DNA of 64,000 nucleotides from Blautia luti (GCF_013304735.1 NZ_JAAITI010000004.1:1-64000), one strand, 5' to 3'; shown: positions 17,761 to 27,235, counted from the first letter of the stretch. A program made the numbers and translations. The notes: generated from the letters alone by a model not told the origin.

Positions 17761-19155
17761 TCAGCCAGCCAGGTGGAACATCTCGATCAGGAATATCCAG
17801 CTCATTCCATAGTATGTTATCACGGCTACAAGGTCATTCACCGTAGTGATTAGAGGACCTGAGGCTACTGCCGGGTCCACACCAACCTTTTTGAAAAACA
17901 GCGGTATGCAGGTTCCCACTGCACTGGATACCAGCATGGCCACCAGCAGGGATAATCCGATACAGCCGGATACCGCATAGGCAAATACGAGTGTTTTTCC
18001 TTTGAATAAGAAAATATACAATCCGATCAGTACAAAAGACAGAATACCGAGCAGACCACCGTTGCAAAGACCGATCCGCATTTCCTTCAGCACAAGCTCT
18101 GCTTTCTGTCTGCCCGTCAGCGTCTCATCCATCAGTACACGGATGGTTACAGCCAGGGACTGAGTTCCAACATTTCCTGCCATATCCAGGATCAGCGATT
18201 GGAAGCACATGATGATCGGCAGACAAGTAACTACTTTTTCAAACATTCCCACAACAGAAGATACCACCATACCAAGGCCCAGAAGAACGATCAGCCAGGG
18301 CATTCTTTTTTTCATGCTTTCAAAAAGAGGTTCTTTCAGATCTTCCTCTGCAGTCAGACCGGCCAGCTTTGCATAATCCTCTCCCATCTCATCGTCTACC
18401 AGATCGATGATCCCTGCGGATGTGATCACTCCAAGGAAACGATTGTCATCGTCCAGTACAGGAATGGAATCTTCAGAATAATCCTTCAGCCGTTCCATAC
18501 AGTCGTCGATCTGCTCAGTACCATACACATATGGATAGGAAGTTACGATCAGCTCTTCCATAGGGTGGTCCTGTCTTGCTGTGATCAGATCCTTCAGATC
18601 CAGGGCTCCATAAAACTCCCCTCTGTCCGTCACTGCAAAGATCGTAGAAATATTATCATTATCTGCCGCCTGGGAAACCAGCTCACTCATGGCCTGCTTT
18701 ACGGTCAGGTTTTCACGGATCACAATGCAGTTCGTTGTCATTCTGCTTCCGATCTCATCCTCATCAAAGGAGCGGATCATTTCAATATCTTTCCGCACCT
18801 GTTCATCCAGAAGCTGGATCAGAAGCTTGCGTTTTTCTTTATCGATCTGCTTTAAAACATCTGCCAGGGCATCGGTTTCCATTTTGGAAAGAATGGCTGC
18901 CGCTTTTTTTACATCCATCTCTTCCAGATATTGTACAGTTTCTTCTTCCTCCAGATATTCAAAAACATCTGCCAGCATACTGCTTTCCAGGATACGGTAT
19001 AGTCTGCTGCGCTCCGCAGTGCTTAATTTTCTTAATACTTCCGCCAGATCGTTTTCGTGGAAATCCTGCAGCCTTTCACTTAAAACTGCCGGAGAAACAC
19101 TGCTTCGGATCAGACTCAGAATATCTTTTGAAAAATCCTGATTTCTTTTTGTCAT
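17761..19155 (-). CDS. mgtE: MgtE-type magnesium transporter
   Basis: 464 residues from the ATG at 19155, preceded by GAGGAGG; an in-frame upstream ATG lacks a ribosome binding site. The order is an N-terminal MgtE_N helical superhelix (residues ~10-130), two CBS domains (~135-255), a plug helix and five membrane segments (~285-460). Pore-region signatures include DMAGNVGTQSLAVTIR and VDPAVASGPLITTVNDLVAVITYYG. MgtE is a homodimeric Mg2+ channel gated by cytoplasmic Mg2+. The gene has a long upstream leader with its own promoter, a small ORF and a terminator-like hairpin, so transcript-level control is possible. Confidence 0.95.
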   Translation of the reverse strand: MTKRNQDFSKDILSLIRSSVSPAVLSERLQDFHENDLAEVLRKLSTAERSRLYRILESSMLADVFEYLEEEETVQYLEEMDVKKAAAILSKMETDALADVLKQIDKEKRKLLIQLLDEQVRKDIEMIRSFDEDEIGSRMTTNCIVIRENLTVKQAMSELVSQAADNDNISTIFAVTDRGEFYGALDLKDLITARQDHPMEELIVTSYPYVYGTEQIDDCMERLKDYSEDSIPVLDDDNRFLGVITSAGIIDLVDDEMGEDYAKLAGLTAEEDLKEPLFESMKKRMPWLIVLLGLGMVVSSVVGMFEKVVTCLPIIMCFQSLILDMAGNVGTQSLAVTIRVLMDETLTGRQKAELVLKEMRIGLCNGGLLGILSFVLIGLYIFLFKGKTLVFAYAVSGCIGLSLLVAMLVSSAVGTCIPLFFKKVGVDPAVASGPLITTVNDLVAVITYYGMSWIFLIEMFHLAG

Positions 19156-19198
19156 TTTCTCATCCTCCTCACATAGTTTCGCACAAAACACGCACACC

Positions 19199-19224
19199 AA
19201 AAACAGACATGTTAAAGCATGTCT
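19199..19224 (-). promoter_or_regulatory. Terminator-like hairpin in the mgtE leader
   Basis: On the minus strand AGACATG-CTTTAA-CATGTCT is followed by GTTTTT, about 45 bases upstream of the mgtE start. In this position it could act as an attenuator. Outer bases AAACAG/CTGTTT extend the pairing. No M-box consensus was found around it. Confidence 0.5.
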
Positions 19225-19392
19225 ATGTGCTGTTTGATTTTCGATTGTGTTTCCTTGGGATTTGATTATAAAGCGAAATGAATTTATACATGATCGCCTT
19301 ACTGTAAGATTCTCAGAATGAGAAGAATGAAAAAGATATCTATTATAATCCTGCTACAATTATAATGTAATAATACCGTACAGATTCTGGTG

Positions 19393-19557
19393 TCACCTAT
19401 ATATCCTGTCATATATATCCTTCTGATATACAGACATAATATTCTCACAGACATTCTGTACACTTAAAACAGAATGGAACAGTCTCATCCCGCTCTGTTC
19501 TTTCCATCTTTCACTCTGAGAGCTACAACTTCGCCCATGAGAATCACAACTGTCCAT
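19393..19557 (-). CDS. Putative 54-residue leader ORF upstream of mgtE
   Basis: The ATG at 19557 follows GGCAGGTGAA. The peptide begins MDSCDSHGRSCSSQSERWKE and ends QKDIYDRIYR, with three cysteines. It starts about 40 bases below a consensus promoter and about 240 bases above mgtE in the same direction. It may be a leader peptide or a small regulatory protein. No family was recognised. The alternative is that it is a chance frame in a long leader. Confidence 0.4.
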   Translation of the reverse strand: MDSCDSHGRSCSSQSERWKEQSGMRLFHSVLSVQNVCENIMSVYQKDIYDRIYR

Positions 19558-19594
19558 TCTGTTCACCTGCCTTTTTTTCTTAATTCTTTTTATC

Positions 19595-19633
19595 AACCCG
19601 GCCATTATAACGTTCCCGGCCGGGTTTTGTCAA
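19595..19633 (-). promoter_or_regulatory. SigA-type promoter with flanking palindrome (mgtE leader)
   Basis: On the minus strand TTGACA (19633-19628), 18 bases, then TATAAT (19609-19604). A 9-bp inverted repeat AACCCGGCC/GGCCGGGTT brackets the -10 box (19595-19603 and 19618-19626), as an operator would. It drives the small ORF and probably mgtE. Confidence 0.7.
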
Positions 19634-19666
19634 CCGGATTTATGGTTAAATTTATTGTAAATCCGG
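19634..19666. repeat. Inverted repeat between hsdR and the mgtE promoter
   Basis: The 9-bp arms CCGGATTTA and TAAATCCGG lie around a 15-base loop, 30 bases past the hsdR stop. This is the likely hsdR transcript end, although no T-run follows; the -35 box of the next promoter abuts it directly. Confidence 0.5.
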
Positions 19667-19697
19667 GTAAATTTTTATGCTTCACAGAGGAGGATGT

Positions 19698-22600
19698 TTA
19701 TGCAGCAGCATTTGCGTTGATCGTATCAATGACTTTTTTTATTCCAAGCCAAACACCCATATCTGTAAAGATTTCCGAAATGCTTCCACGATCCGTAAAC
19801 GGAGATTCCAGCAAAACAGAAAGATCCTTCATCATTCCATTATGAACAATATACTCAATGATTTGATTTACAAAATAAATCTGCCTGCTGTCCAGATTTA
19901 CATCCTCAAGATACTTTGAAAAAGCTTCCTTTGCTGCATTCATATCAAGACCTACCATTTCTCTGACAAATTCTCCCAATGGCTTTCTGCCAAATTCTGC
20001 TTCATAATCCTCTTTTGTACCAAGCTCGCTCCAGAGAATTTTTTCCAGTTCAGCTACATCTTTTTCTGTAAGTGACTGATTCTTTTTCAGCTTAGCTATT
20101 ACATGGTTATCCTGATGCTGTCGGACATAATATTCTACTCGTACCTTGTAATTTTCCAGATCATTGTTTTCCAATTCTGCTTCTTTCCATTCCGTTGAAA
20201 GAATTTCGTCTGTAAAATTGGTCATATATTTATTCCTGCTCTTATCCGGAATATACTTCATAAGATCTCTCAGATTTTTCCTGATATTTTCAAATTCATC
20301 AATTCCTGCATTTTCCACATAATCTGTATGCAAAATCTGATCGATCAGCTCTGTCTGTGCCTGAATCTCCGGTATATTTGCCACTCCGGCAATTCCGGAA
20401 ACCTTTTTTAAAAGATCTTTTCGCGCACTTGTATATTTCTTTCCAACCAGAGATGCAAGTTCTATTCCATACATAAGTGCATCAAAACGTACTGCTGTTA
20501 CTTCATCACTTTCAGGCAAAATCAAGGGTGCAACCTCTTCCCGTACAAGTAAAGTATCTTCATAAGTAAGCATCTGATAGTTCGACTCTTCTGAATATAA
20601 TTCTACATATTTCAAATGTTGGCGAACTGTAAAACTATCTCTTGGGAGCTCTTTTACTTTTTCAGTCATGTGCTTTACAAGTGCAGTCCTGTACGCAGTT
20701 AATTTATCTGTCTGATATTTAATATCCTGAAGCTTGTACGAAATCTCAAACTGAAGATTAAAAACTGCACTTTGCAACGCCATCAGATTTGCGCTTGCTT
20801 TTCCTTTATTCATTCGGAAAAACTCAAAATTTCCACAAAAATCAAAAATGTAAAACTTTTTCTTATCTTCCCCATCCAACAATCCCGGACATAGTCTTGT
20901 TCCTCGTCCGATCATCTGCCAGAATTTTGCTTTACTCATAACTTTCTTAAAGAATACAAGATTAAGAACTTCAGGTACATCAATTCCGGTATCTAACATA
21001 TCTACAGAAATTGCGATCTGCGGTAGTTTTTTCGGATCTGAAAACTCATCAATTGCACTCTGTGCATATTTCATTCTGTTATCGATCACCATAGCATAAT
21101 TCTTTAAATGCGGATATTCCTTATTAAAAATCTCAAGAATTTTTTCCGCATGATCATGATTTTTCGCAAAAATAATTGTTTTTCCAATCTTCTGTCCGTA
21201 TTCAATTTTAATCCCATCTCTCATCAGGACATGAAGAATTTTTTTAATGGTATCTTCGTTAAAAATCCAGGTATTCAATGCAGCCGAATTTATCGCTTCC
21301 GGAAGCTTTCCATTTTCGTCTTCAAAAGTATTTTCATAGATTTCTTTATCTGCTTCTGAAAGTTCATCATATACAATTCCCTGATCAATAAATTTCACCC
21401 TGGATTCCACCGAAAGATAATCAACCAGATATCCATCCTTAACCGCCTGCGCCAGATCATATCCATAAGTGGGATCTCCGTTTGCCAGTTCAAATACTTC
21501 ATATGTATTTTTGTCAATCTCATCTTTCGGTGTTGCGGTAAGTCCTACAAGCAGTGCATCAAAATATGTAAAAATATCTTTATATTTATTATAAATGGAT
21601 CTGTGCGCTTCATCACAAATGATCAGATCAAAATGACCACTGGTAAAAACTTTTCCTTCTTTGTCATTTATCGTATCAATACAGTTTATCATGGTCTGAT
21701 ATGTGGAGAAAACACATCGCGACATATAATTATTCTTTTCTTCAACCAGATTTGTACAGGAAAAATCCTGCATCCAGTTTACAAAACTTCTTTTCGCCTG
21801 TGTTACCAGTGAATTTCTGTCCGCCAGAAAAAGTATATTCTTTACCCAGCCCGCATCAACCAGTACCTTGCACAAAGCCATTACTGTTCTGGTTTTTCCG
21901 GAACCTGTGGCCATAACAAGCAGGGCTTTTCTCCGATTCTTTTCATCAAAGCTCTGGCATACTGCTTTTATCGCGGCTTCCTGATAATAGCGGTCTGCTA
22001 TCTTTTTATCTACAGAAATATTTTGGAGGCTTGTCCGCATACTCAAAAGGTTAAACCATTTCTCCAGATCCCGTTTGGAATAAATAACTGAACATTTTCT
22101 TTCTGGATATTGTCCGTCTATGATCCGGGTTTCAAAACCATTGGTAAGGAAAATTACCGGACGCCGTTCATATTTCTTTTCCAGCAGATCTGCGTAAAGT
22201 TTCGCCTGCTGCCTGCCCTCAGCAATATCCTTGCAGGTACGTTTTGCTTCTATAATTGCCAGAGGTTTATTCATATCATCATAGAGAACATAATCAATAT
22301 GTCCAATCCCTGATTTATTCGGCATTCCTGTCACAGTCATCTCATTTAACCAGTCTTTTCCCTGTGTCCATCCTGCATCAATGAGCATGGAATCTATGTA
22401 AAGTTTTCTAGTTTCATATTCAGACAGATCCAGAGGTTTCGGAACATATGTCTGCTGCTGTTTCTCGTGGCGTGCGGACAGTTCTTCCCTGAGAAAAGTA
22501 TTTTCTGCCATCAGTTTTTGTAGATCCAGTTCCTGCTGGGCAGTTTTTTCTTGTTCTTTCAGAAGTGTTTCCTTTGCTTTTCTGGCTGTTTCCCTGGATG

Positions 22601-23045
22601 CCTTTGCCTTCTCAATTCTGCCATCAATAATCGATTTGTCAAATGGATGTTCCTGATACTGTTCTCCATAACAATATGCAACGTAATCTAAAAAAATCGA
22701 CAGATTTTCAAGACAGAGCATCGCTGCATCTCTGCCAGGTTTTTTATTGCTATGTGCCACACTATTTCCACATCTGCGGATATAATCCATCCTTTTCCAA
22801 AGATCCGGTCCCACTAACTGTCTGAATTCCTCTGTATTCATCAAAGTGTGAAGGTTATCCTGGTACGGAATCTGCAAACTGTTCTCCACAGAATACAACC
22901 ATTTCACAGCAAATTCCATAGCCCGCCGGCTGTTAAGAATACTCGCATCCGGATCTGCCAATATGATCTTCTCCGCAGATATGGCAACATTTGCAAATGC
23001 AGAGAATTTTGATTCATTTTTTAAATAATCAAAGTTTGTTACCAT
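19698..23045 (-). CDS. hsdR: Type I restriction enzyme, R (HsdR) subunit
   Basis: 1115 residues from the ATG at 23045, which follows GAGGGAGG. The N-terminal DUF4145-like domain is followed by a coiled-coil segment (~155-215). Next come the PD-(D/E)XK nuclease (GIGHIDYVLYDD, then AIIEAKRTCKD), a superfamily 2 translocase with Walker A LLVMATGSGKT, DEAH box LIICDEAHRS, motif III VGLTATP and motif VI MIGRGTRLCPG, and an EcoEI_R C-terminal region. It cleaves unmodified DNA after ATP-driven translocation in complex with HsdM and HsdS. Unusually, hsdR is separated from hsdS by five other genes; the 102-residue protein gene ends about 100 bases upstream. Confidence 0.95.
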   Translation of the reverse strand: MVTNFDYLKNESKFSAFANVAISAEKIILADPDASILNSRRAMEFAVKWLYSVENSLQIPYQDNLHTLMNTEEFRQLVGPDLWKRMDYIRRCGNSVAHSNKKPGRDAAMLCLENLSIFLDYVAYCYGEQYQEHPFDKSIIDGRIEKAKASRETARKAKETLLKEQEKTAQQELDLQKLMAENTFLREELSARHEKQQQTYVPKPLDLSEYETRKLYIDSMLIDAGWTQGKDWLNEMTVTGMPNKSGIGHIDYVLYDDMNKPLAIIEAKRTCKDIAEGRQQAKLYADLLEKKYERRPVIFLTNGFETRIIDGQYPERKCSVIYSKRDLEKWFNLLSMRTSLQNISVDKKIADRYYQEAAIKAVCQSFDEKNRRKALLVMATGSGKTRTVMALCKVLVDAGWVKNILFLADRNSLVTQAKRSFVNWMQDFSCTNLVEEKNNYMSRCVFSTYQTMINCIDTINDKEGKVFTSGHFDLIICDEAHRSIYNKYKDIFTYFDALLVGLTATPKDEIDKNTYEVFELANGDPTYGYDLAQAVKDGYLVDYLSVESRVKFIDQGIVYDELSEADKEIYENTFEDENGKLPEAINSAALNTWIFNEDTIKKILHVLMRDGIKIEYGQKIGKTIIFAKNHDHAEKILEIFNKEYPHLKNYAMVIDNRMKYAQSAIDEFSDPKKLPQIAISVDMLDTGIDVPEVLNLVFFKKVMSKAKFWQMIGRGTRLCPGLLDGEDKKKFYIFDFCGNFEFFRMNKGKASANLMALQSAVFNLQFEISYKLQDIKYQTDKLTAYRTALVKHMTEKVKELPRDSFTVRQHLKYVELYSEESNYQMLTYEDTLLVREEVAPLILPESDEVTAVRFDALMYGIELASLVGKKYTSARKDLLKKVSGIAGVANIPEIQAQTELIDQILHTDYVENAGIDEFENIRKNLRDLMKYIPDKSRNKYMTNFTDEILSTEWKEAELENNDLENYKVRVEYYVRQHQDNHVIAKLKKNQSLTEKDVAELEKILWSELGTKEDYEAEFGRKPLGEFVREMVGLDMNAAKEAFSKYLEDVNLDSRQIYFVNQIIEYIVHNGMMKDLSVLLESPFTDRGSISEIFTDMGVWLGIKKVIDTINANAAA

Positions 23046-23143
23046 TGTGAAACCTCCCTCTTTTACTTTCAATTTTTCGTGTGATTTATGAGGAAAACTC
23101 CAGGTTTTCCACTGTATCCGTGTGGTTTTTCCGTATTTTGTCA

Positions 23144-23452
23144 TCACTGCATTTTTAGTTTTTCTGGCATATTTTTTCTCACATTCGTAATCTCTTTATT
23201 TAAATCTTTTATATATTCTTTACACACATCTATATATAACCCTGTTTTATATTCTGGTTTTTCCAAAAACTGTAATTCAACGGGATTCTTTGTAATCTCT
23301 GTAAGTAACTTTACAAATATACTTTTCAAATTATTTTGGCTTTCGTCATCATTAAGACATACTTCTGCAACTTCTTCAAAGCCAAACACTAAATAATCTT
23401 TGTTTTCTCTTTTCTCCAAATATACATTAATCACTTTGCTTTCCTGATTCAT
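23144..23452 (-). CDS. 102-residue protein of unknown function in the defence operon
   Basis: The ATG at 23452 follows AAGGA inside the end of the PHP-ATPase gene, with which it overlaps by 26 bases, so the two are translationally coupled. The protein has an acidic, Lys-rich, alpha/beta-looking composition (VINVYLEKRENKDYLVFGFE, then TGLYIDVCKEYIKDLNKEI) with no transmembrane segment and no recognised motif. The tight coupling suggests a partner or inhibitor of the PHP-ATPase. Function unknown. Confidence 0.7.
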   Translation of the reverse strand: MNQESKVINVYLEKRENKDYLVFGFEEVAEVCLNDDESQNNLKSIFVKLLTEITKNPVELQFLEKPEYKTGLYIDVCKEYIKDLNKEITNVRKNMPEKLKMQ

Positions 23453-25565
23453 AAATATCCTTCCTATCATAAAATGCATTTTTACCGCCCTCAAGAGTAT
23501 GCATACTTTCTTGAGTCCAGTTTTTAATGTCTGTTTCATCATCTATATTTCTAAGTTCATCATAAAAAGGATTACCAACATACGTTTTATATACTCCATT
23601 CTCATGAGTTCTTAATATACTAATATACGGAAGCGTACCAACTGCAATATTAGCATTATGTGTTGCTATAATTACTGTTTTTCTCCTTTTTGCAAGATCA
23701 GTTAATTTGGGAAGTATATTAGATGTTATATATGAATTTCCCATTCCCAATTCCGGTTCATCTAAAATATATACATCACTTTCTGAATCCAATAACTTTT
23801 GCATCAATAGAATTCCACGTTCTCCATTAGACGGTTTGTAAATTTCTCCATTTTCTAATGCTGTTTCTTTAGACACTCCTATAAATGCGCCTATGTCTTT
23901 AATTCCATCATCATAGAACTCTTGAAACTTTGATACTTCTTCCGATATATTCTCCGCTAAGATAGCTTTCTTTATCCCCTCTATTACATGTTTACAATTT
24001 CTTAATATAGTTATTCCCTGTTTAAATTCATCTGTACGTGATTCTTTGGCTAACATTCTGTATCGTGTTTGAATGTATATATCACCTTTTTCCTCAAGGT
24101 TTCCCAAATATTCTTTTTCAACCTTGTCCGTAGCAGAAAATGCACTACATATTTCTTCCACATTTTCAAACAACTTAAACCTTTCTATAGCAAAATCATA
24201 AAACCCCACACTGCTAGGTTTAGATATTGTATCAGAACATTTATCCGCTATTGCTTTTATCTTATCAATGCTCCAGTTTGTAAGCTTAATGCTTTTATCA
24301 CTGTTCCACATTTGCATTATTGCATCATTTATATTTTCACATAATTTTTCCAATAGCAACATTAAAGTTGTACTGTCTTGCTCATCCAAATATTTTCCTA
24401 TATCAATTTTTTGAAATGTAGATTTTGTGAATTCTTTCAAATATTTATAATCTAATTCAAGTTTTCGCTCATATATTCCTTTCTCTATATGCACGCACTC
24501 TGTTATTTTCATTCTCCCTTTATTTTTATTGTTATCTTTTGTTTCCATCCAACTTATATATTTTTCAAAAGATGTTGGTAATGCCTCTTTCCAGCTATAA
24601 ATGTCAAAGAACTGTTGTCCCATACTATCCAATCGAAGCTTCTCAGGTGTAGCTATTACATCATTAATCTTTAACATTTTTGAAAAATCCACATCTTTTT
24701 CACTACCTTTATAACTTTCCATTACGATTCCATTTTCAATATAATATTTCTTCAAAGATTCAAGAATTTCTGTTTTTCCCGTTCCCTTCTGACCGAAAAT
24801 AATATTAATATCTTCATAGAAAGGTAATTTAAAGTTTACTCTTTTATATGGCGATACAGGAATCTCCTTTTTTCGTTTTTGATTGAGCAATGTATCTATT
24901 ATTTGTACATCTTTTTTCGCTAACAAACAAAATTGCTCAAATGTTTGTACTGGTAATCTTATATCCGCAAACTTACTAGTTTCATACTTGTCCCAATCCT
25001 GTACATCACTTCCTATAATAACACTATAATCAAAATTGGAAAAAACTCCAAGACTTCGATAATCAGATGTTTCTTTAAATAACCGACTAGAATCGGGTAA
25101 TAACTCCTCTAATTCCTGAATATCTTCATCTGAAAGTTTGGGTTCTTTATGAAAATGTGGTATATAAATACAATCACATTTTCCAAAGACTTCATACACT
25201 TTTTTTACACTAATTTGAAATGTATTTACATCTTCATCTTTAATCAATTTTTGTACTTGAGTATTAAACAGCTCAACATTTTTAGGATTAGCAATTACTA
25301 TCAAATGACCTCTTTTACGATTTCCCTTTTGGTCTGCTTTTCCTAAAATATCAAGTTCTATTCCCGGCCATATGTCGCAATTTCCCGCCGTAATATCTTT
25401 AAATTCTTTGTACTGCTCATAATCAAATTGATTGTGATTTGTTATTGCAACAATTTCAACCCTCGCTTCAATAATCTTTTGAAAAAATTTGTCTTTGGTA
25501 ACATTTCTTGTATACGCATCTCCTGTTTTTACCTTCTTTGTGTGACAATGTAAATCAATTCTCAT
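23427..25565 (-). CDS. PHP domain-ATPase fusion protein, TrlF-like
   Basis: 712 residues. An N-terminal PHP phosphoesterase domain (1-~200) shows the metal motifs DLHCHT (H6, H8), ITNHNQF (H44), GIELD (E70), H87 and IPHFH. The last motif is GSDVQ, so the usual final His is Gln189. An ABC/SMC-like ATPase follows: Walker A GQKGTGKT (258-265), a long helical middle, a signature-like NGERGILL, Walker B VYILDEPELG and a switch His in IIATHNAN. Proteins with this layout (TrlF-type PHP plus AAA) occur in defence islands; a nuclease or phosphoesterase gated by the ATPase is inferred. It lies 30 bases downstream of the nuclease-like gene, and its codon use is markedly more AT-rich than hsdR or hsdM. 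Confidence 0.8.
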   Translation of the reverse strand: MRIDLHCHTKKVKTGDAYTRNVTKDKFFQKIIEARVEIVAITNHNQFDYEQYKEFKDITAGNCDIWPGIELDILGKADQKGNRKRGHLIVIANPKNVELFNTQVQKLIKDEDVNTFQISVKKVYEVFGKCDCIYIPHFHKEPKLSDEDIQELEELLPDSSRLFKETSDYRSLGVFSNFDYSVIIGSDVQDWDKYETSKFADIRLPVQTFEQFCLLAKKDVQIIDTLLNQKRKKEIPVSPYKRVNFKLPFYEDINIIFGQKGTGKTEILESLKKYYIENGIVMESYKGSEKDVDFSKMLKINDVIATPEKLRLDSMGQQFFDIYSWKEALPTSFEKYISWMETKDNNKNKGRMKITECVHIEKGIYERKLELDYKYLKEFTKSTFQKIDIGKYLDEQDSTTLMLLLEKLCENINDAIMQMWNSDKSIKLTNWSIDKIKAIADKCSDTISKPSSVGFYDFAIERFKLFENVEEICSAFSATDKVEKEYLGNLEEKGDIYIQTRYRMLAKESRTDEFKQGITILRNCKHVIEGIKKAILAENISEEVSKFQEFYDDGIKDIGAFIGVSKETALENGEIYKPSNGERGILLMQKLLDSESDVYILDEPELGMGNSYITSNILPKLTDLAKRRKTVIIATHNANIAVGTLPYISILRTHENGVYKTYVGNPFYDELRNIDDETDIKNWTQESMHTLEGGKNAFYDRKDIYESGKQSD

Positions 25566-25595
25566 AATTGCCTCCCATCTCAGGTATAAATTTTT

Positions 25596-26513
25596 TTAAT
25601 ATATCACCATACCCCATTCATCCCAAAATCCACCATTTTTTAACTTGTATATATTTTTTTGTGTTTCTTCCGATAATACATTCCATTCCCATGGTCTTGA
25701 ATACCCACTACCGCTACTAAAAATATTTAACTTTCTCATATAAGTTACAATATCTCTTGCGCTTGGATATCTCCACGCAATCTTTTGAAGCAAATCAAAA
25801 ACACATGCTCCCACAGGAGTAAAAAATTCTTCTTTATTATCTGATGCTATATACCCACTCATAACATAATTTCCTTTTAATCCTTTACCGTTATCATAGT
25901 TTGGTACTATCATCTTTTGAGATTTCCATACTCCTAAGTCAGCAACACATATGATATCTGGAATTTCCCTAGGATGTGTAACATATTTTTCATTATATTC
26001 CCAAATAGATTTTTCAATATTTTCTTTCGGATTCGAATTTTCTTTTTTCCATTCATGTGAATGTGCCAATAATCCATAATAAATTTTGCTTTGCAAATCT
26101 TTTCTTGGTGTTCCATTCTCATTAATAGCTAATTTTTCTATCTTCTTTGAATGCTCTATAAATTCGCCAATATGTTTACGCCTTAATGTAGTTTTACATT
26201 CAAATGCAGCCACTACTCCTCCAGATAAGTATTCCTTACAATTCAACAAGCTTTTGGGATAATCTGGTGATAAAACAATCACATCCACTTGCGGACTTGT
26301 TTCCCCTGAATCACTTAATATCCTTCCCTTTGTAACTATTTGAAAATAAGGTGGAATCCAAGATTCCAAAAGTTCTTTCCAGTTTTCTTCACCCTGATCC
26401 CCTGCAGTTCCTGGATCTTCATTTACTCTTCTACAAATTCTCATATATTCATCTGAAATATTCCTATTTGCCTTTTTAAAAAAATCAAATAAATCATGTG
26501 TCGAAGTACTCAT
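25596..26513 (-). CDS. PD-(D/E)XK nuclease-like protein (DUF6602-like)
   Basis: 305 residues. The N-terminal half reads as a restriction-endonuclease fold: GDQGEENWKELLESWIP (Glu42/43), then SPQVDVIVLS (D77), then VVAAFECKTTLR (E105-x-K107), giving the E...D...ExK pattern. The layout resembles DUF6602 proteins. The C-terminal half has no recognised motif. It is the first gene of an AT-rich cassette (nuclease-like, PHP-ATPase, 102-residue protein) inserted inside the type I operon, and it has its own upstream gap of 260 bases with a possible promoter. Confidence 0.7.
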   Translation of the reverse strand: MSTSTHDLFDFFKKANRNISDEYMRICRRVNEDPGTAGDQGEENWKELLESWIPPYFQIVTKGRILSDSGETSPQVDVIVLSPDYPKSLLNCKEYLSGGVVAAFECKTTLRRKHIGEFIEHSKKIEKLAINENGTPRKDLQSKIYYGLLAHSHEWKKENSNPKENIEKSIWEYNEKYVTHPREIPDIICVADLGVWKSQKMIVPNYDNGKGLKGNYVMSGYIASDNKEEFFTPVGACVFDLLQKIAWRYPSARDIVTYMRKLNIFSSGSGYSRPWEWNVLSEETQKNIYKLKNGGFWDEWGMVIY

Positions 26514-26773
26514 ATTCGTTTCCCTTCATTCCTGCTATACTTATTTTAATCATTATATATATTTTTTTATCCAACGCTTTTGCAATTTAACTTTTTATTT
26601 ATGCAAAATCTATTTCCAAACAAATTATTTCAACAAACAATAAATTCGTACAAATGCAATCATAGCATTTTATTTTATAATTATCCTCATCAACCACAGT
26701 TATCAAAAATTCCTTGATAACTGACTTTTTATTTTATGTCTCAAGCTACGCCAGTATCTTTCTGTTATTTCAT
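26514..26773. other. AT-rich gap before the nuclease/PHP-ATPase cassette
   Basis: About 260 bases, extremely AT-rich. On the minus strand a TATATATAATG stretch near 26550 could be a -10 for the cassette. A perfect 10-bp inverted repeat CAGTTATCAA/TTGATAACTG (26697-26706, 26714-26723) lies 50 bases past the DUF3791 gene; a T-rich tract follows it only on the plus strand. Confidence 0.45.
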
Positions 26774-27235
26774 TTATAGCATTCTGTTTTCCCGATACGA
26801 TTCAAATATATATGACGGATTTTCGTAATATACACTGCTGTTGTAGTCATCAATCTTTGCACTGATAAAGGAATTGTATACTTTTATTAAAGCATCTACG
26901 ATCCCAATATTTTCATCTGTAGCAACCATTTTTATCAGCCGCTTATATACTTTTCCAATGTCCCAATGTGATGGAATGCTGTATTTACAATCACCCACAT
27001 TGTCAAAATCTCCTTCTTGTATTCCTGCTTCTTCGATAAAATCAGCACTGACTCTGTCAATGTTGTCACAATGATATACATCTGCCAGATCATAAATTTT
27101 ATCAAGTCTCTGCTTTCCAAGTTTATTTACAACATCTGCCCGTGTATTCTTTGTTTTCCTGGCAATGTAATCGATCAGGCTGCATGTGTAAAATAAATCG
27201 TTATCTTTTTTGCTTTCACGTCCTTCTCCTGCCAT
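26774..27235 (-). CDS. DUF3791-like protein, partner of the DUF3990 protein
   Basis: 153 residues. The start LFYTCSLIDYIARKTKNTRADVVNKLG and the LDKIYDLADVYHCDNI stretch match DUF3791 proteins; the C-terminal ~85 residues are an extension. Genes of this family are commonly found next to DUF3990 genes, as here, where the two genes abut with no gap. An antitoxin or accessory role for the pair is an inference. Confidence 0.7.
   Translation of the reverse strand: MAGEGRESKKDNDLFYTCSLIDYIARKTKNTRADVVNKLGKQRLDKIYDLADVYHCDNIDRVSADFIEEAGIQEGDFDNVGDCKYSIPSHWDIGKVYKRLIKMVATDENIGIVDALIKVYNSFISAKIDDYNSSVYYENPSYIFESYRENRML

Noticed and set aside
19158-19600. M-box (Mg2+) riboswitch upstream of mgtE
   Set aside because: The conserved M-box core segments could not be found on the minus strand of the leader.
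26697-26723. Inverted repeat taken as terminator of the DUF3791 transcript
   Set aside because: The T-rich tract follows only on the plus strand, where no gene ends. It is kept only as a repeat.
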